Shown here: positions 1-9,374 of the stretch, one piece after another
Position numbering within the stretch: the first letter of the stretch is position 1
How the letters are laid out: each line of letters begins with the position of its first letter
Origin: Ruegeria sp. R14_0
GTDB taxonomy: Bacteria > Pseudomonadota > Alphaproteobacteria > Rhodobacterales > Rhodobacteraceae
Direction of reading: 5' to 3'
Length of the DNA stretch: 64,000 bases
NCBI RefSeq assembly: GCF_017743975.1
Contig: NZ_JAGHRC010000003.1
Span: 186,001-250,000 of the forward strand
Program-made: the position numbers and the translations under genes
Notes under the pieces: generated by a model
The model's database searches: none
What the model was told of the DNA's origin: nothing
Seen by the model: only the letters and a program-made list of their open reading frames with translations

Positions 1-756
1 TACAATGCCCTGTTCGAGGAATGTGCCGAACTGGGATACCTCGAAGCTGATCCAAACCTCGACGTGGGCGGCATCGACGCGGCGCACAAGCTGGCGCTTT
101 TGTCCTCAATCGCGTTTGGCACCAAGCCGAATTTCGACGGCATCCAGATTGAAGGTATCCAGCAGATCAGCCTGGATGACATCCATCAGGCCGATGACAT
201 GGGGTATCGCATCAAGCTGCTGGGCGTTGCGCAACGTTCGGCCCGTGGTCTGGAACAGCGGATGCAGCCCTGTCTTGTCCCCAGCGGCTCGCCTCTGGGT
301 CAGCTGGAAGGCGGCACTAATATGGTCGTGATCGAAGGCGACGCCGTCGATCAGGTTGTTCTTCGTGGACCCGGCGCGGGCGAAGGTCCCACGGCCAGCG
401 CTGTAATGGGCGACGTCTGCGATCTGGCTCGCGGCCTGCAGATTCCGACCTTTGGCCGACCCGCCACCACATTGGAAGACGCCAAACCGGCCATCACCGG
501 CCTGCCTGCGCCCTATTACCTGCGTCTGGCCCTGTTCGACAAACCCGGAGCACTGGCCAAAGTCGCCGCGATACTCGGCGACGCAGGGGTCTCCATCGAC
601 CGGATGCGCCAGTATGGCCATACCGACAGCACCGCACCTGTTCTGATCGTGACGCACAAGACAACCCGCGCCACGCTGGACGTCGCGCTGGACGGTCTGC
701 GCGCGACCGACGTCGTCGCGGCCGAGCCCGTCGCATTGCGGATTGAAGAGGTTTGA
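1..756 (+). CDS. hom: Homoserine dehydrogenase, C-terminal part (5' end outside window)
   Basis: The reading frame is open from base 1, so only the last 251 residues are visible and the NAD(P)-binding half is missing. The visible part reads through the homoserine dehydrogenase catalytic domain (LGYLEADPNLDVGGIDAAHK, with the Asp and Lys of the family active site) and ends in an ACT-like regulatory domain (about the last 80 residues, beginning YYLRLALFDKPGALA). The enzyme reduces aspartate semialdehyde to homoserine on the route to threonine and methionine. The ACT tail suggests feedback control, as in other long bacterial forms. It is followed 69 bases later by glpX and then recJ on the same strand. 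Identification is secure; nothing can be said about the true start. Confidence 0.95.
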   Translation, partial: YNALFEECAELGYLEADPNLDVGGIDAAHKLALLSSIAFGTKPNFDGIQIEGIQQISLDDIHQADDMGYRIKLLGVAQRSARGLEQRMQPCLVPSGSPLGQLEGGTNMVVIEGDAVDQVVLRGPGAGEGPTASAVMGDVCDLARGLQIPTFGRPATTLEDAKPAITGLPAPYYLRLALFDKPGALAKVAAILGDAGVSIDRMRQYGHTDSTAPVLIVTHKTTRATLDVALDGLRATDVVAAEPVALRIEEV

Positions 757-825
757 CCCTTGCAGCCCGCGTGAAACGCAGGCTATGCCCGAAGAAACGC
801 CTTTACTGACCTGAGGATACCTAAA

Positions 826-1803
826 ATGAGCGCTGCCAAAATCGACTTCAACGACCGCCTATTGTCTTTGGGCCTTGCGCGGGTCGCGGAACAGGCCGCA
901 CTGGCCTCGGCCTCGCTGGTCGGGCGTGGCGACGAAAAGGCTGCGGATCAGGCGGCTGTGAACGCTATGCGCGAACAGCTGAACCTGCTGGACATTGCTG
1001 GTGTCGTTGTCATCGGCGAAGGCGAACGCGACGAAGCACCGATGCTCTACATCGGCGAAGAAGTTGGCACCGGTAACGGCCCTGGCGTGGACATCGCGCT
1101 GGACCCGCTGGAAGGCACCACGCTGACGGCCAAGGATATGCCGAACGCTTTGACAGTAATCGCTATGGGTCCGCGCGGCTCGATGCTGCATGCACCTGAC
1201 GTTTACATGGACAAGCTGGCCATCGGCCCGGGATTTCCGGAAGGCGTCGTGAACCTGGACATGAGCCCGCGTGAACGCGTCGAGGCGCTGGCAAAGGCCA
1301 AAGGGTGCGAGCCTGCCGACATCACCGTCTGCATTCTGGAACGCCCCCGTCATGAAGCAATGATCGCCGAAGTGCGCGAGACCGGCGCCTCGATCCGCCT
1401 GATCACTGATGGGGACGTGGCCGGGGTCATGCACTGTGCCGAAAGCGAAGAGACGGGCATTGACATGTATATGGGCCAAGGTGGCGCGCCCGAGGGCGTT
1501 CTGGCCGCTGCGGCGCTGAAATGCATGGGTGGTCAGATCTTTGGTCGCCTGTTGTTCCGCAATGATGACGAACGTGGCCGTGCAGCCAAGGCGGGCATCA
1601 CCGATCTGGACCGTGTTTATGCGCGGGATGAAATGGTCACGGCCGACGTGATCTTTGCTGCTACCGGCGTGACCGGAGGCTCGCTGCTGCCGCGCATCAA
1701 GCGTGAACCGGGCTGGGTTGAGACCACCACCCTGCTGATGCGTTCGAAGACAGGATCGGTCCGTCGCATGTCCTACCGCACGCCGATGTGGTCGCATACC
1801 TGA
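826..1803 (+). CDS. glpX: Class II fructose-1,6-bisphosphatase
   Basis: A 325-residue GlpX-type phosphatase of gluconeogenesis and, in some alphaproteobacteria, of pentose recycling. The family metal/phosphate signature is visible as DPLEGTTLTAKDMPNA, with the acidic stretch VVIGEGERDEAPMLY upstream and the EETGIDMYMGQGGAPEG segment downstream. Length is typical of the class. The ATG is preceded by a Shine-Dalgarno-like GAGGAT at a good distance. It lies between hom and recJ, probably co-transcribed with hom; a strong hairpin separates it from recJ. It should act in the cytosol on fructose-1,6-bisphosphate (or sedoheptulose-1,7-bisphosphate). Confidence 0.96.
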   Translation: MSAAKIDFNDRLLSLGLARVAEQAALASASLVGRGDEKAADQAAVNAMREQLNLLDIAGVVVIGEGERDEAPMLYIGEEVGTGNGPGVDIALDPLEGTTLTAKDMPNALTVIAMGPRGSMLHAPDVYMDKLAIGPGFPEGVVNLDMSPRERVEALAKAKGCEPADITVCILERPRHEAMIAEVRETGASIRLITDGDVAGVMHCAESEETGIDMYMGQGGAPEGVLAAAALKCMGGQIFGRLLFRNDDERGRAAKAGITDLDRVYARDEMVTADVIFAATGVTGGSLLPRIKREPGWVETTTLLMRSKTGSVRRMSYRTPMWSHT

Positions 1804-1857
1804 GGAAAGCGGCTTGCGCCGCGGCCTTCGGCGAGAGTATTTGTAAAAAGATGAAGA

Positions 1858-1881
1858 GGCCGGGTCCGAGAGGGTCCGGCC
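1858..1881 (+). terminator. GC-rich hairpin between glpX and recJ
   Basis: GGCCGGGTCC, loop GAGA, GGGTCCGGCC: a 10-pair stem (two G-T wobbles) 55 bases after the glpX stop and 21 bases before the recJ start. It is followed by TT rather than a long T run, so it may be a weak terminator or attenuator. A second small stem (GCGGC/GCCGC, 1809-1822) sits directly after the glpX stop. Confidence 0.5.
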
Positions 1882-1902
1882 TTGGCATATGAGAGGCAGG
1901 GC

Positions 1903-3645
1903 ATGAGCTTTTTAGGCATTGAGCAGTCACTGACCGGGCGGCGTTGGATCGGGCCGGAGGCCGAGGTCGAACGCGCAACAGAAATGCTGGTGCAGCAGGC
2001 CGGGCTGCCACGGGCCGTGTGTCAGGTTCTGGCCCGGCGCGGCGTCCCGCCAATGGAAGCACAGAGCTTTTTGGAGCCTAAGCTGAAAGAGCTGCTGCCT
2101 GATCCCCGGTCCATGAAAGATATGGAAACCGCGGCGACACGCTTTATTAAGGCCGTACGGGAAAAGCAGCGGGTTGCGGTCTTTGCAGACTATGACGTGG
2201 ACGGAGGAAGTTCGGCTGCTTTACTGCTGGTCTGGCTGCGTCAGATGGGGTCGCAATCAACGCTCTATGTTCCCGACCGCATTGACGAGGGGTATGGCCC
2301 CAATGTCCCCGCAATGCAGGAACTGGCGGCGGCGCATGAGCTGATTATCTGCGTGGATTGCGGGACACTCAGCCACGAGCCGATTGCGGCGGCAAAAGGC
2401 GCGGATGTCATTGTTTTGGACCACCACCTTGGGGGCGAGACCCTGCCGGACTGCGTCGCCGTGGTGAACCCTAACCGGCAAGATGAAAGCGGTGAATTGG
2501 GCTATCTCTGCGCGGCTGGGGTGGTGTTCCTGATGCTGGTTGAGGTCGGTCGGCAGCTGCGCGACTCCGGGGCAAAAGGTCCCGATCTTATTGGCTTGCT
2601 GGATCTTGTGGCCCTCGCGACCGTGGCAGATGTCGCGCCGCTGATTGAGGCGAACCGGGCCTTGGTGCGACAAGGTCTGAAGGTCATGGCGCAGCGACAG
2701 CGGCCGGGCCTTGTCGCGTTGTCGGATGTGTCGCGCATGGACGCGGCACCCAACAGCTATCACCTGGGTTTTCTGCTGGGCCCCCGCGTCAATGCGGGTG
2801 GGCGGATCGGTCAGGCCGATTTGGGCGCGCGTCTGCTGAGCACCGACTCGATGACCGAGGCTGAGGCGCTGTCGCAAAGATTGGATGAGCTGAACACCGA
2901 GCGGCGCGATATTGAGAACGCAGTGCGTGCCGCGGCGCTGGAACAGGCTGAGGAGCGTGGGCTGGACGCGCCTTTGGTCTGGGCGGCAGGTGAAGGGTGG
3001 CACCCTGGCGTCGTCGGTATCGTCGCCTCGCGCCTCAAAGAAAGCGCCAACAGGCCTGCGATTGTCATCGGATTTGACGGGGATGAGGGTAAGGGCTCGG
3101 GCCGGTCGGTCTCGGGCGTTGATTTGGGCGCGTCGATCCAAAGATTGGCGGCAGAGGGCCTGTTGGTCAAAGGCGGCGGTCACAAGATGGCCGCAGGACT
3201 GACCGTCATGCGCGATCAGTTGGAGCCCGCCATGGCGCGTTTAAGTGAGCTGCTTGCCAAACAAGGTGCTGGTCAAGGCGGACCGGCGGATCTGAAACTG
3301 GACGGTGCATTGATGCCTGGCGCGGCCTCGGTCGACCTTATTGAACAGATTGAAAAGGCCGGTCCGTTTGGGGCCAGCGCCCCTGCCCCGCGTTATGCCT
3401 TGCCGGACTTGCAGGTGCGCTTTGCCAAGCGCGTGGGGGAATCGCATTTGAAGCTGTCCTTGTCCGATGGAATGGGCGCAGGACTGGACGCCATCGCCTT
3501 TGGTGCCTTTGACACTCCGATGGGTGAACGGCTGTCCAATCACGGTGGTGCCCGGTTCCATTTCGCCGGACGGCTTGAGGTGAACACCTGGGGCGGACGG
3601 CAGAGCGTGCAGCTGAGACTGGAGGACGCGGCGGAGGCAATCTGA
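1903..3645 (+). CDS. recJ: Single-stranded-DNA-specific exonuclease RecJ
   Basis: A 580-residue RecJ, the 5'-3' ssDNA exonuclease of recombinational and mismatch repair. DHH-family motifs are present: DYDVDGGSSAAL (motif I) near residue 95, VDCGT, and VLDHHLGG (motif III) near residue 165. The DHHA1 motif is seen as GSGRSV and GGGHKMAAGLT. An OB-like C-terminal region follows. I chose the ATG at 1903 because it follows GAGAGG at normal spacing; an in-frame TTG at 1882 would put the start inside the preceding hairpin. Length is normal for the family. It is third in the hom-glpX-recJ run. Confidence 0.96.
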   Translation: MSFLGIEQSLTGRRWIGPEAEVERATEMLVQQAGLPRAVCQVLARRGVPPMEAQSFLEPKLKELLPDPRSMKDMETAATRFIKAVREKQRVAVFADYDVDGGSSAALLLVWLRQMGSQSTLYVPDRIDEGYGPNVPAMQELAAAHELIICVDCGTLSHEPIAAAKGADVIVLDHHLGGETLPDCVAVVNPNRQDESGELGYLCAAGVVFLMLVEVGRQLRDSGAKGPDLIGLLDLVALATVADVAPLIEANRALVRQGLKVMAQRQRPGLVALSDVSRMDAAPNSYHLGFLLGPRVNAGGRIGQADLGARLLSTDSMTEAEALSQRLDELNTERRDIENAVRAAALEQAEERGLDAPLVWAAGEGWHPGVVGIVASRLKESANRPAIVIGFDGDEGKGSGRSVSGVDLGASIQRLAAEGLLVKGGGHKMAAGLTVMRDQLEPAMARLSELLAKQGAGQGGPADLKLDGALMPGAASVDLIEQIEKAGPFGASAPAPRYALPDLQVRFAKRVGESHLKLSLSDGMGAGLDAIAFGAFDTPMGERLSNHGGARFHFAGRLEVNTWGGRQSVQLRLEDAAEAI

Positions 3646-3695
3646 GCCAGTTTCCAGCCCGACCAAAAAAGTTTCGCATCCCTGCATTTTTCGGC

Positions 3696-3724
3696 TTGCG
3701 GGGGTTAGAGGTAAACCGTAAAAG
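3696..3724 (+). promoter_or_regulatory. Possible promoter of the tRNA-Glu pair
   Basis: TTGCGG (3696-3701) and TAAAAG (3719-3724) are separated by 17 bases and end 20 bases before the first tRNA. This fits a sigma-70-like promoter, but the -10 match is weak and it is called from spacing and position only. Confidence 0.35.
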
Positions 3725-3743
3725 GCCCTCCACAAGCCAGCGT

Positions 3744-3818
3744 GGCCCGTTCGTCTATCGGTTAGGACGCCAGGTTTTCAACCTGGAAAGAGGGGTTCGA
3801 TTCCCCTACGGGCTACCA
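3744..3818 (+). tRNA. tRNA-Glu (anticodon TTC), copy 1
   Basis: A full cloverleaf can be drawn. The acceptor stem is GGCCCGT/ACGGGCT with one G-T pair, and the D stem is GTCT/GGAC. The anticodon stem is CCAGG/CCTGG around loop TTTTCAA with anticodon TTC. The T stem is AGGGG/CCCCT with TTCGATT in the loop. The discriminator is A and CCA is encoded. It is 75 bases long and identical to the second copy 24 bases downstream. Confidence 0.97.
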
Positions 3819-3842
3819 CTTTTGCTTGTGCCATTACCAAAT

Positions 3843-3917
3843 GGCCCGTTCGTCTATCGGTTAGGACGCCAGGTTTTCAACCTGGAAAGAGGGGTTCGAT
3901 TCCCCTACGGGCTACCA
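3843..3917 (+). tRNA. tRNA-Glu (anticodon TTC), copy 2
   Basis: Identical over all 75 bases to the copy at 3744-3818, including the encoded CCA. The spacer between the two is only 24 bases, so they are almost certainly cut from one transcript. The 3' end is 11 bases from the stop codon of the convergent V-type ATPase A-subunit gene, with no recognisable terminator in between. Confidence 0.97.
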
Positions 3918-3928
3918 TTTCTCCTGAT

Positions 3929-5770
3929 CTACACTCCAAACTTATCGTGGCACAGGTCCGTGATCTGACCCCAGATCGACTTGAATTCCGGCGTGTTTTC
4001 CGCAGCATAGTGGAAGTTCTTCATCAGTCCGGTCAGTTGAGTGAATACCTGACGCACTTCAGCCTTATCGGCAAAGCTCGCCGTGGATTGCGTGACATTG
4101 TAAACCAGCTTGAAGGTCATCTTCTGACGCTCCAGCGGGACGGTTGCGTCCACTTTGTCAAAGGCGTCCTGCTGCAGATAGACCATGTCGACGAACAGCG
4201 CTTTTTGCTGGGTGACGAAATCCTCGATCGTGACGCCTTCTTCGCCGGTGACCTGCATCATCTGGTCCACCTGCTCGCCCTTTTCGATCAGAGCCAACAA
4301 TTCGCGCACCTTTCCGGTCCAGCCGGGTTCGGCGTTTTTGTCGTACCAGTCCGAAAGCTGATCGGTATAGCGCGACCAACTGAGCATCGGGTCGACCGCC
4401 GGGTAGAACCGTTTGTAAGCGCGCTCGGATGACAGGCCGAGGAAACACTTTACCGTCGACAGTGTCGACTGCGTCACCGGCTCGTCAAAGTTACCGCCGG
4501 CCGGGGAAACCGTGCCAATCAAAGTCAGACTGCCCAGATCGCCATCGTTGGTCTTCAGCGCGCCCGCGCGTTCGTACAGGCCCTTGATCGAGCTTTCCAA
4601 GTAGGCGGGGAACCCCTCCTCACCCGGAATTTCTTCAAGCTTGCCTGAGGTTTCGCGCATAGCCTGCGCCCAGCGGCTTGTACTGTCTGCGATCAGCAGG
4701 ACGTCATAGCCCATCTGCCGGTAATACTCGCCAAGAGTAATGCCCGTGAAAATTGACGCTTCACGCGCGGCGACGGGCATCGACGAGGTGTTACAGATGA
4801 TGATCGTCCGGTCCATAAGGCTGCCGCCAGACATTGGGTCGGTCATCTTGGGAAATTCGTGGATCGTTTCCACCACCTCGCCTGCGCGTTCACCGCAGGC
4901 CACGACGATCACGATATCGACTTTGGAGTTCCGCGCGATCAGGTTCTGCAGCACGGTTTTGCCCGCTCCAAACGGACCGGGTATGCAAGCCGTACCGCCG
5001 CGGGCGATGGGAAAGAACGTGTCGATCAAGCGTTGCGAGGTCAGAACCGGTTCGGTCGGATAAAGTCGCTCCGATAGGGCACGTTTCAGGATGCTTTCAG
5101 GCAAAGGTCGACGAACGGGCCACTTCTGAAACAGGGTCAGAGTGTGCTCACCGCCGTGCTCGTCTTCAAGACGCGCGACGATCTCATGGATGGACGCGGC
5201 TCCTTTCTGAACCCAAACGACCTTGTAGTCGCCGACCCAGTTGAACGGCAGCATGATCTTGTGGGTGAACCGCCCCTCGGGGACGGTGCCGATGCTGTCG
5301 CCTGCTGTGACCGTGTCACCAACCTTGACCGACGGGGTGAAAGACCACTTTGCCTGATCGTCCAGCGGAGCAACATCCGCGCCGCGCGGCAGGAACGTCC
5401 CGAACTCGGCGGCCACTTTCGGCAAGGGCGACTGCAGACCATCGAAAACCTGCCCCAGCAGACCGGGCCCAAGCTCGACCGACAGCAATTGGCCGGACTG
5501 TTCCACAGGGTCACCCACGGCAACGCCATCGGTGCTTTCGTAAACTTGAACGTCCGCCGTGTCGCCGCGCACGCGCAGCACCTCGGCCTTCAAACGTTCC
5601 TGACGGCCACCGGGTCCGGGGCGTGTGGGCAGGATGAACACCACTTCGTTTTTGACCAATTGCCCGGGAACGCCCGCGGCATCGTGATTGGCCTGAATTT
5701 GAACCAGCCCTTCCTGGACCGAGACGACGCGGGCAGTTGTGGTTTGAACCGAAGGTGATTGGGCAGTCAT
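3929..5770 (-). CDS. ntpA: A/V-type ATPase catalytic subunit A
   Basis: A 613-residue catalytic subunit of an archaeal/vacuolar-type rotary ATPase. The N-terminal beta-barrel is followed by the non-homologous region typical of A subunits (about residues 110-200, containing FLPRG and WSFTP). The Walker A motif GPFGAGKT lies at 265-272, then [13 protein letters not shown] and [11 protein letters not shown]. It is the last gene of a seven-gene operon and overlaps the preceding DUF2764 gene by 4 bases. The enzyme couples ATP to H+ or Na+ movement across the cytoplasmic membrane; direction cannot be told from sequence. Confidence 0.96.
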   Translation of the reverse strand: MTAQSPSVQTTTARVVSVQEGLVQIQANHDAAGVPGQLVKNEVVFILPTRPGPGGRQERLKAEVLRVRGDTADVQVYESTDGVAVGDPVEQSGQLLSVELGPGLLGQVFDGLQSPLPKVAAEFGTFLPRGADVAPLDDQAKWSFTPSVKVGDTVTAGDSIGTVPEGRFTHKIMLPFNWVGDYKVVWVQKGAASIHEIVARLEDEHGGEHTLTLFQKWPVRRPLPESILKRALSERLYPTEPVLTSQRLIDTFFPIARGGTACIPGPFGAGKTVLQNLIARNSKVDIVIVVACGERAGEVVETIHEFPKMTDPMSGGSLMDRTIIICNTSSMPVAAREASIFTGITLGEYYRQMGYDVLLIADSTSRWAQAMRETSGKLEEIPGEEGFPAYLESSIKGLYERAGALKTNDGDLGSLTLIGTVSPAGGNFDEPVTQSTLSTVKCFLGLSSERAYKRFYPAVDPMLSWSRYTDQLSDWYDKNAEPGWTGKVRELLALIEKGEQVDQMMQVTGEEGVTIEDFVTQQKALFVDMVYLQQDAFDKVDATVPLERQKMTFKLVYNVTQSTASFADKAEVRQVFTQLTGLMKNFHYAAENTPEFKSIWGQITDLCHDKFGV

Positions 5771-6459
5771 GCGCTTACTCTCTCAAAATCGAAATCTGCG
5801 ACATTGGCCATGGCCTGTTGGGCCAGCTTCTCAAATCTTATGGCCGCATCCTGAGCGTTACTTTGCGCCCAGCGGTCAAAAATGTTCCAGATCAGAACGT
5901 AAATCGCCACGGCTTCGAAATCGAAGATATGGCGGCCGGCGTGCCGTTTCAGCTGCTTGTGGCTGACAGACAGCAACAGACGTTCAAGGCCAAGCGGGTC
6001 TTCGGCCTCCAACAGTTGCCGCGCTTCTTTAATCCAGGGCATCGGCACCGACAGGCGAAAGTCGGGATCGCCCCAGTTGGCGGGGATATGACGGCTCCAG
6101 CGACCAAAGCCAAAGGCACCCGCAGGTGGAGAGCCCCCCTGCATGCGCATGCGCAATGCGGCAACGACAGTGCGCAGGTCCATGCGTTCAAGAAATAGGC
6201 TACGCAAGGTCGGTTGCGGAATGTCGGCAAGCGCCTGTTTGCACCGCTCGACAGCCTGAGCGTCGGTGACATCCATGTTGTATTCGTTCCAGCTCAGCGC
6301 GTGTTCCATCACCTTCAGGACCCGCGCGTCTTCGGGCGTCAGCGCCTTCAAGCGGCCGTCCAGCCGTAGCCGTGACAGCGGAGGCTGCTTGGCCACAAAC
6401 AGCCGCTCAGAGCCCGGCAGGCTGCTGATCAGGGCGATATAGGCGTCAGGGTCCGACAT
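5767..6459 (-). CDS. DUF2764 protein of the V-type ATPase operon
   Basis: A 230-residue soluble protein with no membrane segment or signal peptide, beginning MSDPDAYIALISSLP. It resembles DUF2764 proteins, which occur in bacterial V-type ATPase operons next to E and A. Its position between E and A, with a 4-base overlap onto A and a 1-base gap after E, supports a structural or assembly role. The operon has no recognisable central-stalk C or F gene, so this protein may fill the C-like place, but that is inference. The C-terminal part (residues about 130-225) is rich in predicted helix with aromatic residues. Confidence 0.75.
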   Translation of the reverse strand: MSDPDAYIALISSLPGSERLFVAKQPPLSRLRLDGRLKALTPEDARVLKVMEHALSWNEYNMDVTDAQAVERCKQALADIPQPTLRSLFLERMDLRTVVAALRMRMQGGSPPAGAFGFGRWSRHIPANWGDPDFRLSVPMPWIKEARQLLEAEDPLGLERLLLSVSHKQLKRHAGRHIFDFEAVAIYVLIWNIFDRWAQSNAQDAAIRFEKLAQQAMANVADFDFERVSA

Positions 6460-6460
6460 C

Positions 6461-7138
6461 TCAGCGGATTACACCTTCCAGCACGGCGCGGAACCGCGGC
6501 TGCAGATGTTCCATCAACAGGGACGCGACGGCCTTGTCGGTCAGATCCAGAACCACGCCCTGATCCTCGGCCCGAACTCGGATACCGTTTTGTGCGTCGT
6601 CAGAGGCGTGCAGTTCGACCTGCTCGCGCAGCATCTTGGCGGTCAGACCCAAAACATACTTGGTCAGCTTTCCCGATTGAATGTCATCAGCGTTTTGCTT
6701 GATGTCTTCTTGTGTGGCGACTTTGGCGGGCAGAATGACCTGAACCTTCCCATCCAAGTTGACGCCTTCGGCCTCGCGCCCGACAACCTCAAGGATCATC
6801 TGCTTCAACAACTCCGGGTCGGCCATTTCCTTGGTCACGAGGCGTTCGACATCTTCGCGAAACCGATCTGTCAGCCCGCCTTTCATCGTCAACACCGCAT
6901 CCCGCATCGCAGTATTCAGCGCCTCTTCCCCGGCCGCGCGATAGTTGTCGGATTCCGTGCGGGCCTTTTTCTGGTACTCGTCCGCTTCGCGCTTGGCGTC
7001 TGCAAGTATCTTGGCCGCTTCGGCCTTTGCATCGGCGCGCAGCTTTTCTGCGTCCGCCTGACCTGCGGCCACGCCGTCGTTGCGCAGCTTGTCGATCAGG
7101 GCATCCACGCCGTGAGAAATCATGCCATCCTGTGCCAT
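6461..7138 (-). CDS. ntpE: A/V-type ATPase peripheral-stalk subunit E
   Basis: A 225-residue protein with a long charged, alanine-rich N-terminal helix (about residues 20-90, e.g. AEKLRADAKAEAAKILADAK), typical of the E subunit that pairs into the peripheral stalk. A globular C-terminal domain follows (KVQVILPAKV...). It shares one base with the upstream K subunit stop and is followed after 1 base by the DUF2764 gene. No separate G/H partner was found, so E may pair with itself or with an unlinked protein. Confidence 0.85.
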   Translation of the reverse strand: MAQDGMISHGVDALIDKLRNDGVAAGQADAEKLRADAKAEAAKILADAKREADEYQKKARTESDNYRAAGEEALNTAMRDAVLTMKGGLTDRFREDVERLVTKEMADPELLKQMILEVVGREAEGVNLDGKVQVILPAKVATQEDIKQNADDIQSGKLTKYVLGLTAKMLREQVELHASDDAQNGIRVRAEDQGVVLDLTDKAVASLLMEHLQPRFRAVLEGVIR

Positions 7139-7581
7139 CAGCTGATCCCCGCGCTGATAACGAGGGCAAAGACGAAGGCAAAGACGCCAAAGCCTTCAAT
7201 GATCGCCGCCGGGGCGAGCGCCAATCCAAAGATCTCAGGCTTTTCCTTGGTGGCATTGATCGCTGCCGCACAGGCCCGTCCCTGCCAGATCCCGCAATAC
7301 ATAAGTGCGATGCCTGACAGGATGCCGATCCCGAACAGCCCACCCGCGTTTTCCGGCGTTACGTCCCGGTTCAGGGTGAACATGATGACAATGCCGTAAA
7401 TCACCATGGTCGAAGGAAAGGCCGAGACGCCGACGAACCGACCATAGCCGCCTTCGGTCTCGGTCATGGCACCGATACTGGCCTGCCCGGCGATGGCGCA
7501 GCCGATGGCGCTTGCTGCAGCGCCCAGCGCCATTGGCGCATAAATACCTAGCCAACCCAATGTCAAAACAAGCTCATTCAT
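7138..7581 (-). CDS. ntpK: A/V-type ATPase membrane rotor subunit K (proteolipid)
   Basis: A 147-residue proteolipid of four hydrophobic helices, i.e. the duplicated-hairpin form used by V-type rotors. The carboxylate that carries the ion is Glu129 in helix 4 (AIIEGFGV). Gln100 in helix 3 (WQGR) and Thr58 in helix 2 (PSTM) match two of the Na+ ligands known in the Enterococcus hirae NtpK ring. The Gln that follows the Thr there is Met59 here. I start at ATG 7581 (MNELVLTLGW), which overlaps the stop of subunit I by 4 bases; a longer frame upstream encodes the tail region of subunit I in another frame. The carried ion is therefore uncertain. Confidence 0.92.
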   Translation of the reverse strand: MNELVLTLGWLGIYAPMALGAAASAIGCAIAGQASIGAMTETEGGYGRFVGVSAFPSTMVIYGIVIMFTLNRDVTPENAGGLFGIGILSGIALMYCGIWQGRACAAAINATKEKPEIFGLALAPAAIIEGFGVFAFVFALVISAGIS

Positions 7582-9374
7582 TCCTGAACCTCCTTGCGGG
7601 CGAACGGGCGAAAGACGATGCCTTCGTCCGGCAAACCCCATTTAAAAAATTCGATGTAATTGAGACGCAACCCGTGGACGACGCCGCTCATCATGGCGAG
7701 GGCGAAGTTGAGAACATGGCCGATGATCAGGATCAGAAGGCCGAACAGTATCCCCGGCCCCTTCAGCGCCTGCATGACCGAGACCGCCAAATCGTTGAAC
7801 GTGATCGCCAGCGAGGCCGACGCCAGACCCAGTGCGAACAGGCGCATATAGCTAAGCACATCTCCAAAAGCGCCCATGGCACCGGCAAGGCTTTGCAGCC
7901 CTTCGATCAAACGCCATAGCCAGTCGGTCGGCTTCTTTATGACGCGCTCGCTTGAGAACCAAACGATTGCCAGAACACCAGCACCCATGAGTACCCCACC
8001 CGGCACAGCAGAATTGCCTTTCATGTAGCTGAGCCACAGGACAAAGCCGCCAATCAGCGCTGCGATCCAGCCCAGATTGGCGATGGCTTTCCGGTGCCCC
8101 CATGCCGCCCGCGCGGCCAGCGCGTTGGCCAGAACCAAATGCAGAACGCCCACGACGATTGAAACCATCATCATCGCGCCGAAATTGTTTAAATCCAGCA
8201 CTTTGAGTCGCGCCCAAAACGACCCCTCCGGCGGCGATACGCCAAAGTAACTTCCCACCAGAATGCCGTAGAGGATCGTGGCACCCGATATGATGACACC
8301 GAAACGTCGCCACGACCTTTCGCCAGGCGTGGCGTCCATCCGTTTCCAGAACAGCAAAAGACCCAGCAATATGACCGCTCCGTACCCCGCATCGGCCACG
8401 ATCATCGCGAAGAAGATCGCGAAGGATGCAGCGACGATCACGCTGGGATCCCAATCCTTGTATCCGGGCACTTGATAAAACAGCGCCAAGTCCACGGCAG
8501 CGCTGCGTTTTTCCGGCTGTTCCAGCAGTGTCGGCGGGCTGTCTTCGGGGCCGGGTTCTTCGATCAGAACGGCGGCGTTTTTGGTACCTGCCATCTCAAG
8601 TACCGCGTCCACGCGATCCTCGGGGACCCACCCCTGCAGGGCAAACATCGTCTCTTCATCGCGCACTTTTTGTGTCGCATGGGCTAGCTCGGCCGCGCTT
8701 TCGGCAACGGACAAGTTCCGTCGCATCAAGGTCAGGTACCGGGTCTGTGCGATCCGTTCAGCTTCCAGAGATTCAATCGCGATCTCCGCCTCTTCCAGCT
8801 GCGCCTCAAGCTCGTGAATAGGCAGCGATCCGGTATGCGTCCGCGGGACCGGCAGGATGTCATCACCCGGTTCGTCCGGAGCGATCAGGACCGCATAGAC
8901 GAACCGATGGTCCTGCTCCAGAATGGCCCAGGGCATGTCCAGCGCTTCAAGCGCATCCCGATGCTTGAGCGGTAGCTGATAGAACCACAACCGGTTGCCC
9001 GCCAGCACGTCATCGGGTGGAAAATCCAAATCGCCCCAAGGGCGCACCTGCGCGATCCGATTGGCCAAAAAGTCCCTGCGGTCCGTCATATCCCGGGTGC
9101 GCTGCATCAGGTCCAGCACGTCCTTGACGAACTGGTCCATGTCAAACCCCAGATCGCGCTGAATCTGCCGACGCTGTTCGGCGGCGTCATTCAGAAACCG
9201 TAGCGCCTTGTAAGCATCCCGCGCACCACGTTCGCTGATCTTCTCGGGTTCACTGGGCGGAGGGGCAAGCGGCAGGACATGCATACAGCCAAGATCCTGC
9301 AATGCCTCAAGCGTCTCGGTCTTCTGGGCGGCCCGCCCGACCAGCGACAGTTTCTTGAGGCGCGCGACACTCAT
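7578..9374 (-). CDS. ntpI: A/V-type ATPase membrane subunit I (a-subunit)
   Basis: A 598-residue stator subunit with a cytosolic coiled-coil N-terminal half (to about residue 340) and a membrane half of about seven helices. The essential arginine facing the rotor is Arg511 in SYMRLFALGLASASLA, matching the conserved YxRLxALxLAxxxL segment of V-type a/I subunits. It overlaps subunit D upstream and subunit K downstream by 4 bases each. With K it forms the ion channel of the complex. Confidence 0.93.
   Translation of the reverse strand: MSVARLKKLSLVGRAAQKTETLEALQDLGCMHVLPLAPPPSEPEKISERGARDAYKALRFLNDAAEQRRQIQRDLGFDMDQFVKDVLDLMQRTRDMTDRRDFLANRIAQVRPWGDLDFPPDDVLAGNRLWFYQLPLKHRDALEALDMPWAILEQDHRFVYAVLIAPDEPGDDILPVPRTHTGSLPIHELEAQLEEAEIAIESLEAERIAQTRYLTLMRRNLSVAESAAELAHATQKVRDEETMFALQGWVPEDRVDAVLEMAGTKNAAVLIEEPGPEDSPPTLLEQPEKRSAAVDLALFYQVPGYKDWDPSVIVAASFAIFFAMIVADAGYGAVILLGLLLFWKRMDATPGERSWRRFGVIISGATILYGILVGSYFGVSPPEGSFWARLKVLDLNNFGAMMMVSIVVGVLHLVLANALAARAAWGHRKAIANLGWIAALIGGFVLWLSYMKGNSAVPGGVLMGAGVLAIVWFSSERVIKKPTDWLWRLIEGLQSLAGAMGAFGDVLSYMRLFALGLASASLAITFNDLAVSVMQALKGPGILFGLLILIIGHVLNFALAMMSGVVHGLRLNYIEFFKWGLPDEGIVFRPFARKEVQE

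Noticed and set aside
859-1797. Minus-strand open frame opposite glpX
   Set aside because: Mirror frame of a well-conserved gene with no motif of its own.
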